This document shows, piece by piece, positions 9,044 to 16,857 of a stretch of 56,082 bases of DNA. A model generated the notes under the pieces. It saw only the letters and a program-made list of their open reading frames with translations, made no database searches and was not told where the DNA came from. Origin of the DNA: Hyphomicrobiales bacterium (GTDB lineage: Bacteria; Pseudomonadota; Alphaproteobacteria; Rhizobiales; Rhizobiaceae); the NCBI GenBank assembly GCA_026400435.1, contig JAPLOZ010000040.1, forward strand, positions 1 to 56,082, given 5' to 3'. Every line of letters begins with the position of its first letter. The first letter of the stretch is position 1. Both the position numbers and the translations under genes were made by a program.

Positions 9044-10087
9044 TCAGCGCTGGTCGGCGTTGACGACCTGGCCGTCCTTGGTCATCGCCTCGCCATCAAG
9101 CGAGAGCGAACAGTTGCGCAGCGGAATATCGAGATGACACGGCACGTCGCGGTCGCCGCCGGCCTCGGTGTTCGGGCCGGATGACCAAAGGAAATTGCCT
9201 GCGAAGGAGCGCGCATCCATGCCAAGCTGCGCCTCTGGATTATAGAGGCCAAGCACGGTCCAGTGCGCGCGCGTGTGCAGACCCCAGCCGACATGCGCCA
9301 TCGCATAGGCGCGCGGATCGTTGAAGCTTTCCATGAATTTGCGCATGAACTCGGCGTCGAAGCCGCCCTTTATCTCGCGAATGATGCCCTTCTCGATCGT
9401 TACGGTGACCGGGTCGCGCGCATACATCTTGAAAGGCAGCAGGATATCGCCCTCGTCGATGACGATGGTGCCCTCGGCGCTTCCCTCGTTCGGCCACGTC
9501 GCGGCAAAGCAGCTCGGCCAGTGATCCCACCGCCCCGGTTCGTCGGCCAGGCCGTACTGCGTCAGAACCGGATACTGGCCTATGTCGCAGCTGAAATCGG
9601 TGCCGGCGGCGGAGGTGACTGTCATCTTCTTGGCCGCACCGATTTTCTTGGCTGCAGCGAGCACCCGCGCCTTGTCCTCGGGCGTCGGAATCATGCGCAT
9701 CATGACTTCGGGAGGTTCGACCGCCAAAAGCATGCGCGCGCCGGTCTTCAGCACTTCCTCCTGCTCCCTTGAGAAGAGCAACTGGATCGTGTCGATGACC
9801 ATGTCGGATGCCTTCAGGCAGGCAAGCGCGGCGGAGTTTCCCTCCAGCGGCGTCTTGCCGATATACCCCGACTTGTCGCGCGAAATGGCCTTCTCGCCGT
9901 TCATGGGCGCAAGATTGAGAACGCTGACCACGGCCCCCAAGTCGGAGGCCGCGAGACGCGCCATGCCCGCTATCTGCTGGTTGCTGTCGTCGCTGGTCAG
10001 GATGGTGACCTGTTCGCCCGGCTTGAGATTGCACATGCCGAGAACCTGCTTCCAGCCCTGGAAGAATTGAACGTCGCTGATTGCCAT
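9044..10087 (-). CDS. NicX-type pyridine ring-cleavage dioxygenase
   Basis: Mononuclear iron dioxygenase of 347 residues, clearly related to 2,5-dihydroxypyridine 5,6-dioxygenase (NicX) of nicotinate degradation. The iron ligands known in NicX fall at identical positions here: His265 (MAHVGWG) and His318/Asp320 (PCHLDIPLRNC). Other shared stretches are AVEPPEV, YADEPGRWDHWPS-like ADEPGRWDHWPS, and GNFLWSSGPNTE. NicX opens the ring next to the nitrogen and yields N-formylmaleamate. Here the neighbours point to a vitamin B6-derived dihydroxypyridine as substrate, which would give an N-acetyl amide (inference). Start chosen at ATG 10087 (MAISDVQFF); the longer upstream reading frame has no family match. 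Confidence 0.88.
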   Translation of the reverse strand: MAISDVQFFQGWKQVLGMCNLKPGEQVTILTSDDSNQQIAGMARLAASDLGAVVSVLNLAPMNGEKAISRDKSGYIGKTPLEGNSAALACLKASDMVIDTIQLLFSREQEEVLKTGARMLLAVEPPEVMMRMIPTPEDKARVLAAAKKIGAAKKMTVTSAAGTDFSCDIGQYPVLTQYGLADEPGRWDHWPSCFAATWPNEGSAEGTIVIDEGDILLPFKMYARDPVTVTIEKGIIREIKGGFDAEFMRKFMESFNDPRAYAMAHVGWGLHTRAHWTVLGLYNPEAQLGMDARSFAGNFLWSSGPNTEAGGDRDVPCHLDIPLRNCSLSLDGEAMTKDGQVVNADQR

Positions 10088-10125
10088 GCTGCGATCCTTT
10101 CGTCGTGCGCGCCGCGCCGGGCGAC

Positions 10126-10644
10126 CTAGAGTGCTGTCCGATTGTCGAGAGAGAAGAAATTGCGGTCGTAGTGCAGCAACGGCGACTTCATGTCGCCGAA
10201 CCTGATCTGCTTCACGTGCCCGATGAAGATGCTGTGGCTTTCGGTTTCGACGTCGGACGAAAGGGTGCAGTCGAGATTGATCAGCGCTCCGTCGAGCGCC
10301 GGCGCACCGGTCGCGAGACGACTCCAACGCCCGACCGCGAATTTGTTGTCGCCAGCACTGGTCTGGCCGGCGAAGCGGTGAGCCACCTCAAGTTGGTCGG
10401 CCGCCAGGATGTTCACACAGAAGCAGCCATTCTCGGTGATCGCGCGATGGGCCGCGCCCTGACGGTTGACGCAGACCAGCATCGAGGGCGGCGTGACGGA
10501 GAGCGAGCAGACGGCTGTCGCTGTCAGGCCCCGCCGAGCGTCGTCCTCGCCGGCGGTGACGACACAGACGGTGGCGGCCAGCTGGCGCATAGCGGCACGA
10601 AAATCGTGCGCAAGCGGATCAGCCGGAGGATGGGAGTGGATCAT
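10126..10644 (-). CDS. Flavin reductase, HpaC-like
   Basis: NAD(P)H:flavin oxidoreductase of 172 residues with the split-barrel flavin reductase fold. Typical motifs are AATVCVVTAG, ATAVCSLSVTPPSMLVCVN, CFCVNILA and HSIFIGHVKQIRFG. Such proteins supply free reduced FAD or FMN to a separate monooxygenase. The HpaB-type oxygenase at 13845-15332 in the same operon is the obvious partner. The gene overlaps the stop of the preceding amidase gene by 4 bp, so the two are coupled. The oxygenase and its reductase are separated by three genes, which is less common than adjacent placement. Confidence 0.87.
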   Translation of the reverse strand: MIHSHPPADPLAHDFRAAMRQLAATVCVVTAGEDDARRGLTATAVCSLSVTPPSMLVCVNRQGAAHRAITENGCFCVNILAADQLEVAHRFAGQTSAGDNKFAVGRWSRLATGAPALDGALINLDCTLSSDVETESHSIFIGHVKQIRFGDMKSPLLHYDRNFFSLDNRTAL

Positions 10645-11939
10645 TTGGGGCCTCCCTGCGCCGAGACGCAGTTTTCAAGGAAAAGGGCGGCGCTAGCGAG
10701 CCGGCGGTCCTCTCCGCGGGCGCCGACAAGCTGGACGCCGACCGGCATGCGATGTGGTCCCTTGGCGACCGGAAGCGCCACCAACGGCACCTGGAGTACG
10801 CTCCAGAGCCTGTTGTAGATCGGGTCCCCGGTCGCCATGCCTTCCGGAGCCTCGCCGGGTGCGGCGATCGTCAGCACCGCGTCGAAGCGCGAGAGCAGCG
10901 CGTCGGCAACGTACCGCACGCCCGGCAGTACCTGCATCGCCGCGCGATAGCGATCCTCGGTCACGCGGCCCTGATCCTCAAGCATTGCGCGGGTGACAGG
11001 AGTGAGATCTTCCCAGCGCCGGCCAATCTCGTACGCCAGTGACTGCGTCACTTCCCAGCCCATCACCGCTTCGTGCAGATCGAAAATGCCGTCGAACCAC
11101 GCCGGCGCAGGCAGCGTCACCACTTCGGCGCCAGCTTTTTCGGCGTAGGACGCGAGGCGCTCTACCGCCTCCTTCGCAGATGGCTCGGCTTTCTCCAATC
11201 GTGTGCCCAAAAGGACGCCGAAACGTGGCCGCTTGGGCGCCGATAGCTGCGCCAGCTCCGAACGCCCCGAGAGCGCCGCCGTACAAGCAGCCGCATCGCC
11301 GATATTGCGGGCGATGATGCCCAGCGTATCGAGCCCGTGGCAGAGCACCTTGATGCCGACCGTGTTTACAAGTCCGAACGTCGGCTTCAGCGCGGTCACA
11401 CCGCAGAAGCTGGCGGGTCGGATTACAGAACCCGATGTCTGCGTCCCGAAGGCCAGCGGCACCATGCCGGCCGCAACCGCTGCGCAGGACCCCGACGAAG
11501 ACCCACCCGGCGTATGGGCCGGGTTGTGCGGATTGCGGGTCTTGTTGGGGCTGGCCATGGCAAGCTCGGTGCTGACCGTCTTGCCCATCACCAAGGCACC
11601 GGAGGCCTTCGCGATCTGGACGCACGGCGCGTCCCAGAGCGGCCGGGAGCCATCGTAAAAACGCGTCCCGTATCCGGTCGGCATCTCGGCCGTCTCGATC
11701 ACGTCCTTCACGCCAAGCGGCACTCCGGCGAGAGGTCCGGATGCGCCCCGCGCATCGAGCAGGTCCGCATCGTCCCGAACCTGGACTGGATCGAGATGCT
11801 GCCAGGCCATGACGGGACCGTCGACCTCGGCGATGCGCTCAAGATGCGCCTCCGCGACCGATCGGGCACTCAACCGTCCCGCCACGACCGCAGCCGCCAT
11901 GTCGCGGGCGGTCATCGAAAGAATGTCGCGATTGTCCAT
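10641..11939 (-). CDS. Amidase-signature hydrolase (first of two)
   Basis: Amidase of 432 residues with the amidase-signature Ser-cisSer-Lys triad: Lys in GVPLGVKDV, Gly/Ser-rich motif HTPGGSSSGSCAAVAAG, and nucleophile Ser in TQTSGSVIRPAS. Start chosen at ATG 11939 (MDNRDILSMTARDM), since the upstream 18 codons look like spacer and overlap the previous gene. These enzymes hydrolyse C-N bonds of amides. By position after the ring-cleavage pathway genes it may take the place of NicD or NicF in releasing acyl groups or ammonia from a ring-opened product (inference). Sequence alone does not say which amide is cut. Confidence 0.87.
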   Translation of the reverse strand: MDNRDILSMTARDMAAAVVAGRLSARSVAEAHLERIAEVDGPVMAWQHLDPVQVRDDADLLDARGASGPLAGVPLGVKDVIETAEMPTGYGTRFYDGSRPLWDAPCVQIAKASGALVMGKTVSTELAMASPNKTRNPHNPAHTPGGSSSGSCAAVAAGMVPLAFGTQTSGSVIRPASFCGVTALKPTFGLVNTVGIKVLCHGLDTLGIIARNIGDAAACTAALSGRSELAQLSAPKRPRFGVLLGTRLEKAEPSAKEAVERLASYAEKAGAEVVTLPAPAWFDGIFDLHEAVMGWEVTQSLAYEIGRRWEDLTPVTRAMLEDQGRVTEDRYRAAMQVLPGVRYVADALLSRFDAVLTIAAPGEAPEGMATGDPIYNRLWSVLQVPLVALPVAKGPHRMPVGVQLVGARGEDRRLASAALFLENCVSAQGGPK

Positions 11940-11959
11940 GCCTGCGCCCCCTAGACCCG

Positions 11960-13378
11960 TCACCCGACGACCTGCGGGCGACGCCCTGCCCACGGGGCTG
12001 CGCGCTCGAGTTCGGCGGCAAGCGCAAAAAGCAGCGCGTCGTTGCCGAAGCCGGCGCCGAAATGCGCGCCAACGGGAAGGCCGCTGGCGGTCATGCCGAG
12101 CGGCACGCTCATCGCCGGGCAGCCTGAAGAGTTGAACACGGCAGTGAAAGGCGAATGCGCCCAGAAAAGGTCGAAGAACGCGTCGAGACCCTTGCCCGCG
12201 CCGGCGAGCGTGCCGAGCACCGGCGCGGGTTCAGCCGCGCTCGGCGTGAGCATGATGTCGTAACGCGAGAAGAAGCGGCCCATTGCACGCGCCGAAGCGT
12301 GCAACTGGTTGACGGCCCATAGGTAGCGCGTGCCCGGGACCGCAAGTCCTTCGCGCAGCCATTCCTGGTTGACAGGCTCGAGCCTGGCGATGTTTGGGGA
12401 CGCAGCGTCACCGCCGGCCACGCCGAGCGCGATATTGACGCCAGCAATGACGCGCCAGGCCGCCTTAAGCGCATCGGCGTCGTAGCCTGCATCGTCGATC
12501 TCGATGACGTGGTGACCCAGGCTTTCCATCAATCTCGCGGCCTCGCGTACCACCGACAGAACTTCCGGATCGACGGTCGTTCCGAATGGCGGCTTCAGGA
12601 GCATCGCGACGTTAAGCCTTTGCGGCGGCGCGTCGAGCGCCGCCAGGTAGGTGCCCGGGCGGGCTGGCGGTGCCCAGGGATCGCCGAGGTCGGCGCCGCG
12701 GGTGACGTCGAGCATGGCGGCGCTGTCACGCACCGACCACGTCACTGCATGCGGCGTGGACATGCCGGCGATTGCTTCGGCCGCCACGGGACCGACCGGG
12801 TTGACCAGCCGCGACGGCTTGAAGCCGAACAGGCCGCAATGGCTGGCCGGCAGGCGCGTCGAGCCAGCCCCGTCGGAGCTGTTGGCAACAGGCACCATGC
12901 CGCTTGCGACCGCCGCCGCCGAGCCGCCGGAGGAGCCCCCAGGCGTACGCTCGATGTCCCAGGGATTGCGTGTTGGGCCGAAAGCGTCTGGCTCGGTGGT
13001 GAAGCTCAGGGCGAATTCCGGGGTGTTGCTCTTGCCAAGGATCACCATGCCGGCGGCCTTGTAGCGCGCGGTGATGGTGGAATCGCGCTGGCTCACCGTA
13101 TGACGGTGCAGTTGCGAACCAGTGGACAGGATCATGCCCTCGGCCTCGAAGCCGGTGTTCTTCAGGAGCATGGGCACGCCCGAGAGCGGACTTGCCGGCA
13201 GACCGCGCTCTACCTGCCTGCGCGCAAGATCGAAATGCGGATGGACGACGGCGTTGAGTCTAGCGTCGAGCTGCTCGATGCGGGCAATGGCGGCTTCCAG
13301 CACCTCGACGACGCCGACCTCGCCCTTGCCAATCAGCGCAGCGAGCGCGATACCGTCGAGTTCGGCAAGCCCATCCAT
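11960..13378 (-). CDS. Amidase-signature hydrolase (second of two)
   Basis: Amidase of 472 residues. Triad positions are Lys in GVPMLLKNTG, the motif RTPGGSSGGSAAAVASG and nucleophile Ser in SDGAGSTRLPAS. The DGAGSTR form and the C-terminal FTAVFNSSGCPAMSVPLG place it near 6-aminohexanoate-cyclic-dimer-hydrolase and related amidases, a different branch from its neighbour. It therefore does not look like a recent duplicate. It lies 20 bp upstream of the other amidase gene and 7 bp downstream of the NTF2-like gene, within one operon. Substrate unknown; an N-acetyl amide or maleamate-type product of ring opening would fit the context. Confidence 0.87.
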   Translation of the reverse strand: MDGLAELDGIALAALIGKGEVGVVEVLEAAIARIEQLDARLNAVVHPHFDLARRQVERGLPASPLSGVPMLLKNTGFEAEGMILSTGSQLHRHTVSQRDSTITARYKAAGMVILGKSNTPEFALSFTTEPDAFGPTRNPWDIERTPGGSSGGSAAAVASGMVPVANSSDGAGSTRLPASHCGLFGFKPSRLVNPVGPVAAEAIAGMSTPHAVTWSVRDSAAMLDVTRGADLGDPWAPPARPGTYLAALDAPPQRLNVAMLLKPPFGTTVDPEVLSVVREAARLMESLGHHVIEIDDAGYDADALKAAWRVIAGVNIALGVAGGDAASPNIARLEPVNQEWLREGLAVPGTRYLWAVNQLHASARAMGRFFSRYDIMLTPSAAEPAPVLGTLAGAGKGLDAFFDLFWAHSPFTAVFNSSGCPAMSVPLGMTASGLPVGAHFGAGFGNDALLFALAAELERAAPWAGRRPQVVG

Positions 13379-13385
13379 CGTACGG

Positions 13386-13775
13386 CTAGCCTATCTGCGC
13401 GCGGAAGAGGTCCAGGTCCCACATGTCGCGGGTGCCGGCAAAAAGCCCGTCGTGGATCTCGAAAAGATGCAGTCCGTCGAGCGCGATTGGACGTGGTGTC
13501 GCGCCCTCGCCCTTTGGCGTGAAAGTCCCAGTCATGTGGTAGGGAACCGCTACGGTGTCTCCAGCACGGACATAGCCGACCCGCCGCCAAGCGACATCGG
13601 GCAGCATTCGCCAGAAGCCACGCAGCCCGTCAGCCAACGCCTCCCGGCCTTCGCGCCGCTTGGACATCGCCACTTCCTCGTGCCAGCCATCCGCACGGTA
13701 GAGCGCCACCGCCGCCTCGGCGTCGCGGCCGGCATAGGCAGCGTAGAAACGGTCGATCAGCGCGGCTTGGTCCAT
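13386..13775 (-). CDS. SnoaL/NTF2-fold protein
   Basis: Protein of 129 residues with the NTF2-like fold pattern: N-terminal helix LIDRFYAAYAGRDAEA, then LYRADGWHEEVAM, GREALADGLRGFWRMLPD and a curved sheet ending LHLFEIHDGLFAG. The family includes polyketide cyclases, isomerases and non-catalytic partners. Start chosen at ATG 13775, where the family pattern begins; an upstream in-frame start at 13811 adds 12 unlike residues. It lies between the HpaB-type oxygenase and the amidase genes. It may isomerise or hydrate an unsaturated intermediate, but no function can be assigned. Confidence 0.75.
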   Translation of the reverse strand: MDQAALIDRFYAAYAGRDAEAAVALYRADGWHEEVAMSKRREGREALADGLRGFWRMLPDVAWRRVGYVRAGDTVAVPYHMTGTFTPKGEGATPRPIALDGLHLFEIHDGLFAGTRDMWDLDLFRAQIG

Positions 13776-13844
13776 GCACAATCCAGTATTTCCGCTGGCA
13801 TCCGCGCCCAACCGACGGGCGCGGATGCCATGATCATTCGATGA

Positions 13845-15332
13845 TCATTGGATGCCGGCGATCTTCTTCACCTGGGCGACAAAGCTTTCCCGCTTCACTT
13901 CGTTGTAGAGACGGGCGCGAAGCGCGGGCGCCGGTGTCGCGTTGACGTTTTCAAACAGAGCGACACGGCCGGCCAGCGATCCAGAGGTCATGTCCCAGAT
14001 GAAGTTCATCAACTGCTCCTTGACCATCGCGCTGACGCCGTGGCCGGGCAGCAGTTCGTGCAGATAGTGCCCGATATCCGGGTTGTCGAAGGCGCTCTTG
14101 CCGAAGCGCATCACCAGGCCCTGGCCGCACATCTCCTGAAGAATATGGATGATCTTCGGATAGTTCTCGATCGAATAGAGGCGACCGGCGGTGAGCATTC
14201 CGACATCCGGGCGCATCACGTCGCCCTCGGTAAGGGTGGCGAGGGCTTCGGCGGCGGCCACGAAAGCGCGCAGCGTCTGGGCATATTCGATGAGCTGTCC
14301 GAGCATCATCTGGACGGCCGGGATCTTTCCGGTGCCGAGATAGTCGAGCACCATCTGGCCGGCGCCGACGAAGAGTTCGGCCTTAACCGCCAGACGCGTG
14401 AGCACGTGCCAGTGCGCAAACACGCAGACCGGCCCGTAGTAGCTCATTGCGGTCGGGTCGCCGAGGTTGAACAGCCGCTCCTTCGGAACGAACACGTTGT
14501 CAAAGACGATGAACTGGTCGGCTTCCTCGCCAAGGCTCGCGACCGGATGGTCGAAAGCATCGGATTCCGGCTGCGAAACCATTTCGCGCGAGATCATCTT
14601 GATGCCGTCCGTGTCGATCGGGATCGAGCCCCAGATGCAGGCGTCGGCCGGCGTGTCCTGGATACCGCCGAGATTGGTGAAGAAGATGTCGTTCGCCTGG
14701 GCGGAAATCGAACCCACGGTCTTGGCGCCGTAGATGTAGATGCCGTCCTTGGTGACCTTACGCGCCTTGAGCAGTGAGGCCTCGCCCGCCTTGGGCGACG
14801 AACGATCCGCCTGCGGACCGGCCAGGCTTTCCGACGCGGTGACATTGTTGTCGCGACCGTATTCGAGATAGCTCTCGATGTTTTCGGCGAAGTCGGGATC
14901 GACGCCCTCGATCAGCGACTTCTTCTTCTTGAAAGTCGGCAGGTAGGCGTAAAGTCCCACCACGATGGCCGGGGCGAGATCCGGCGGACGGCCGAACGTA
15001 CCGGCGGTCTTGAGCGAGGTGTACTCGATCATCTTGCGTCGATCGGCGAGATCTTCCTTCGTGCGAGGGACCTGCCACGAACGGCTGACGACGGCGCCGG
15101 CATCCTTGTCGAAATAGGTCGTCGCGTCGGCATGTTCGGCGGTAAACTGATCGTCGAACATCGTGGCCAGAAGATCCACGCCCCTAGCTAGCGCAGGCTC
15201 GTCATAAACGCTGCCGAGCTTTCTTCCCCCTACCCAGATCTGGCGATTGTCGCGTAGCGACTCCTTGTATTCGGCCCCGGTCTTAAGCCTGTGCGGCTTG
15301 TCGAGCGAATTCTTGGCTTTTGCCTGTGTCAC
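13845..15332 (-). CDS. FADH2-dependent monooxygenase, HpaB family
   Basis: Oxygenase component of 495 residues in the 4-hydroxyphenylacetate 3-hydroxylase (HpaB)/4-hydroxybutyryl-CoA dehydratase structural family. Landmarks are the N-terminal TGAEYKESLRDNRQIWVGG, the central FFTNLGGIQDTPADA, and HWHVLTRLAVKAELFVG in the helical domain. The start is GTG 15332, with GGGAGA six bases upstream on the minus strand. These enzymes hydroxylate phenols using reduced FAD from a partner reductase, here most likely the HpaC-like protein at 10126. In this B6-linked operon a 3-hydroxypyridine is a plausible substrate, since its ring is phenol-like (inference). Confidence 0.85.
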   Translation of the reverse strand: MTQAKAKNSLDKPHRLKTGAEYKESLRDNRQIWVGGRKLGSVYDEPALARGVDLLATMFDDQFTAEHADATTYFDKDAGAVVSRSWQVPRTKEDLADRRKMIEYTSLKTAGTFGRPPDLAPAIVVGLYAYLPTFKKKKSLIEGVDPDFAENIESYLEYGRDNNVTASESLAGPQADRSSPKAGEASLLKARKVTKDGIYIYGAKTVGSISAQANDIFFTNLGGIQDTPADACIWGSIPIDTDGIKMISREMVSQPESDAFDHPVASLGEEADQFIVFDNVFVPKERLFNLGDPTAMSYYGPVCVFAHWHVLTRLAVKAELFVGAGQMVLDYLGTGKIPAVQMMLGQLIEYAQTLRAFVAAAEALATLTEGDVMRPDVGMLTAGRLYSIENYPKIIHILQEMCGQGLVMRFGKSAFDNPDIGHYLHELLPGHGVSAMVKEQLMNFIWDMTSGSLAGRVALFENVNATPAPALRARLYNEVKRESFVAQVKKIAGIQ

Positions 15333-15405
15333 AGCAGGTCTCCCATTTGGGTTCGTGTCCGGGGCGCCGTTCTGGCGGGCGCTCCCTCGCGGTGGATGAA
15401 TGACG

Positions 15406-15819
15406 TCAGCCGGCAGCGGCGGCTTTTTCCTTCCGCACTTCGCGGATGACTTCTGCGGCCACGCGCATCGAGTCCAGCGCAGCCGGAACGCCGCAATAGA
15501 CGGCCGCCTGCAGCATTACCTCTACAATCTCCTCTTCGGTGACGCCGTTGTTCAGCGCCCCGCGGACATGCAACTTGATTTCGTGGGGACGGTTGAGCGC
15601 CGTCAACATGGCGAGGTTGAGGAAGCTTCGCGTCTTGCGCTCAAGCCCAGGGCGCGTCCAGATTTCGCCCCAGCACCACTCGGTGACGAGTTTCTGCAGC
15701 GGAGCTGTCAGGTCGTCGGCGGCCGCCAGCGACGCGTTTACATAGGCTTCGCCCAAGACCTCTTTGCGGACTTTCAGCCCTTTCTCGAATTGCTCGCCTT
15801 GGAATTCGGGAAGAGTCAT
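15406..15819 (-). CDS. Carboxymuconolactone decarboxylase-family protein
   Basis: Small helical protein of 137 residues of the CMD/AhpD-like fold. It keeps the gamma-carboxymuconolactone decarboxylase pattern NLAMLTALNRPHEIKLHVRGALNNGVTEEEIVEVMLQ (quoted in parts: MLTALNRPHE, NGVTEEEI, YCGVPAALD). There is no CxxC pair of the peroxidase type. Start chosen at ATG 15819, which has GGAG six bases upstream; the reading frame extends further but without support. It is the first gene of the leftward operon, next to the divergent operator. It may decarboxylate or isomerise a lower-pathway acid. Confidence 0.8.
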   Translation of the reverse strand: MTLPEFQGEQFEKGLKVRKEVLGEAYVNASLAAADDLTAPLQKLVTEWCWGEIWTRPGLERKTRSFLNLAMLTALNRPHEIKLHVRGALNNGVTEEEIVEVMLQAAVYCGVPAALDSMRVAAEVIREVRKEKAAAAG

Positions 15820-15926
15820 GTATCTCTCCGGTGAGATCTGGACTGTCGTCGGCAGGGCAGCGGCTGCAGCGTTTGCCCATCCTTCCGATGGCATGAGTTA
15901 GACACGCTGCGCTTGACCTGTCAACA

Positions 15927-15953
15927 GATTGTATGACAGGAATACGGTCATAC
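15927..15953. promoter_or_regulatory. Operator in the divergent spacer of the B6 locus
   Basis: Perfect inverted repeat GTATGAC (15931-15937) and GTCATAC (15947-15953) with a 9-base spacer, in the region between the leftward and rightward operons (15820-16005). The 9-mer TTGTATGAC (15929-15937) recurs in reverse in front of the GntR gene (21169-21177). The words GATTGTA and AATACGGT recur in front of the minus-strand SDR gene (22861-22874). FCD-type GntR proteins bind short TTGTAT-like palindromes, so this is the best candidate site for the regulator at 21236-21955. Confidence 0.6.
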
Positions 15954-16005
15954 TGAAAATGCGAGTCTGCATAGCCGACGCGGTGCGGACCACCGGAAGA
16001 ACGCG

Positions 16006-16857
16006 ATGGGAGAGCCTGCGGCAGTCGATGGAGGCGAGGCGCTTTTGCCTTTCGAACTCTATGCTGTCCACTATGCAGTGCATACCGGCCGCAGTCAGTG
16101 CGACAATTTCCTCCATGCCGATCCGCATGAGGCTGGCACGGACCTTCACTATTTCGTCTGGCTCGCCCGCCGCGACCGTGAAGTCTACATCATCGACACA
16201 GGCTTTGCCGCTGCGGCGGCAGCGGCACGCGGCCGCACGCTGCTGCGCAAGCCAGCCGATGCGCTGAAGCTGCTCGGCGTCGATGCGGCGCAGGTCGAAC
16301 AAGTCATCATCACCCATCTCCACTACGACCACGCCGGCACGCTGACCGACTTCCCCAGGGCGCAATTCCATATCCAGGGTGCGGAGGCTGCCTTCGCGAC
16401 CGGCCCCTGCATGTGCGATCCGAAGACGCGAGCAACCTTCGACGTCGAGAACATTGTCGACTATGTGCGATGCCTTTTTGCCGGACGCGTCACCTTCCAC
16501 AAGGGCGACGTCCAGCTTGCGCCGGGGCTCTGGCTTCACAAGATTCCGGGGCACACAGCTGGCCTCCAGTCGGTCCGCGTTTTCACGAAACGCGGCTGGG
16601 TCGTCGTGGCCTCCGACGCCACGCACCTCTATGCCAACATTGCCAGGAAGAACCCGTTTCCCATCTTCTACGACGAGCAATTGCTACTCAGCGGTTTCAA
16701 GCGCCTGACCGAACTCGCGCCAAGCCTCGACCACATCGTGCCCGGTCACGATCCGGCGGTGATGCGCGCCTATCGCGCGCCAGCGCCTTCTCTCGACGGG
16801 ATCGTGGTGAGCCTCGACGAAACACCGATCCTTTCGTGGCAGGAACTGGCGCGATGA
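16006..16857 (+). CDS. Metallo-beta-lactamase-fold hydrolase, lactonase candidate
   Basis: Zinc hydrolase of 283 residues. The metal motif is THLHYDHAGTL, with further ligands in PGHTAGLQ, ASDATHLY and IVPGHDP. The overall pattern is that of N-acyl homoserine lactonase-type lactonases (AttM/AiiB branch). The start ATG 16006 has GGAAG six bases upstream. It heads the rightward operon that ends with pyridoxamine-pyruvate aminotransferase. In M. loti the lactone of 4-pyridoxate is opened by an MBL-fold lactonase, but that protein, as I remember it, is not closely similar. This one is a functional candidate only. Confidence 0.8.
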   Translation: MGEPAAVDGGEALLPFELYAVHYAVHTGRSQCDNFLHADPHEAGTDLHYFVWLARRDREVYIIDTGFAAAAAAARGRTLLRKPADALKLLGVDAAQVEQVIITHLHYDHAGTLTDFPRAQFHIQGAEAAFATGPCMCDPKTRATFDVENIVDYVRCLFAGRVTFHKGDVQLAPGLWLHKIPGHTAGLQSVRVFTKRGWVVVASDATHLYANIARKNPFPIFYDEQLLLSGFKRLTELAPSLDHIVPGHDPAVMRAYRAPAPSLDGIVVSLDETPILSWQELAR

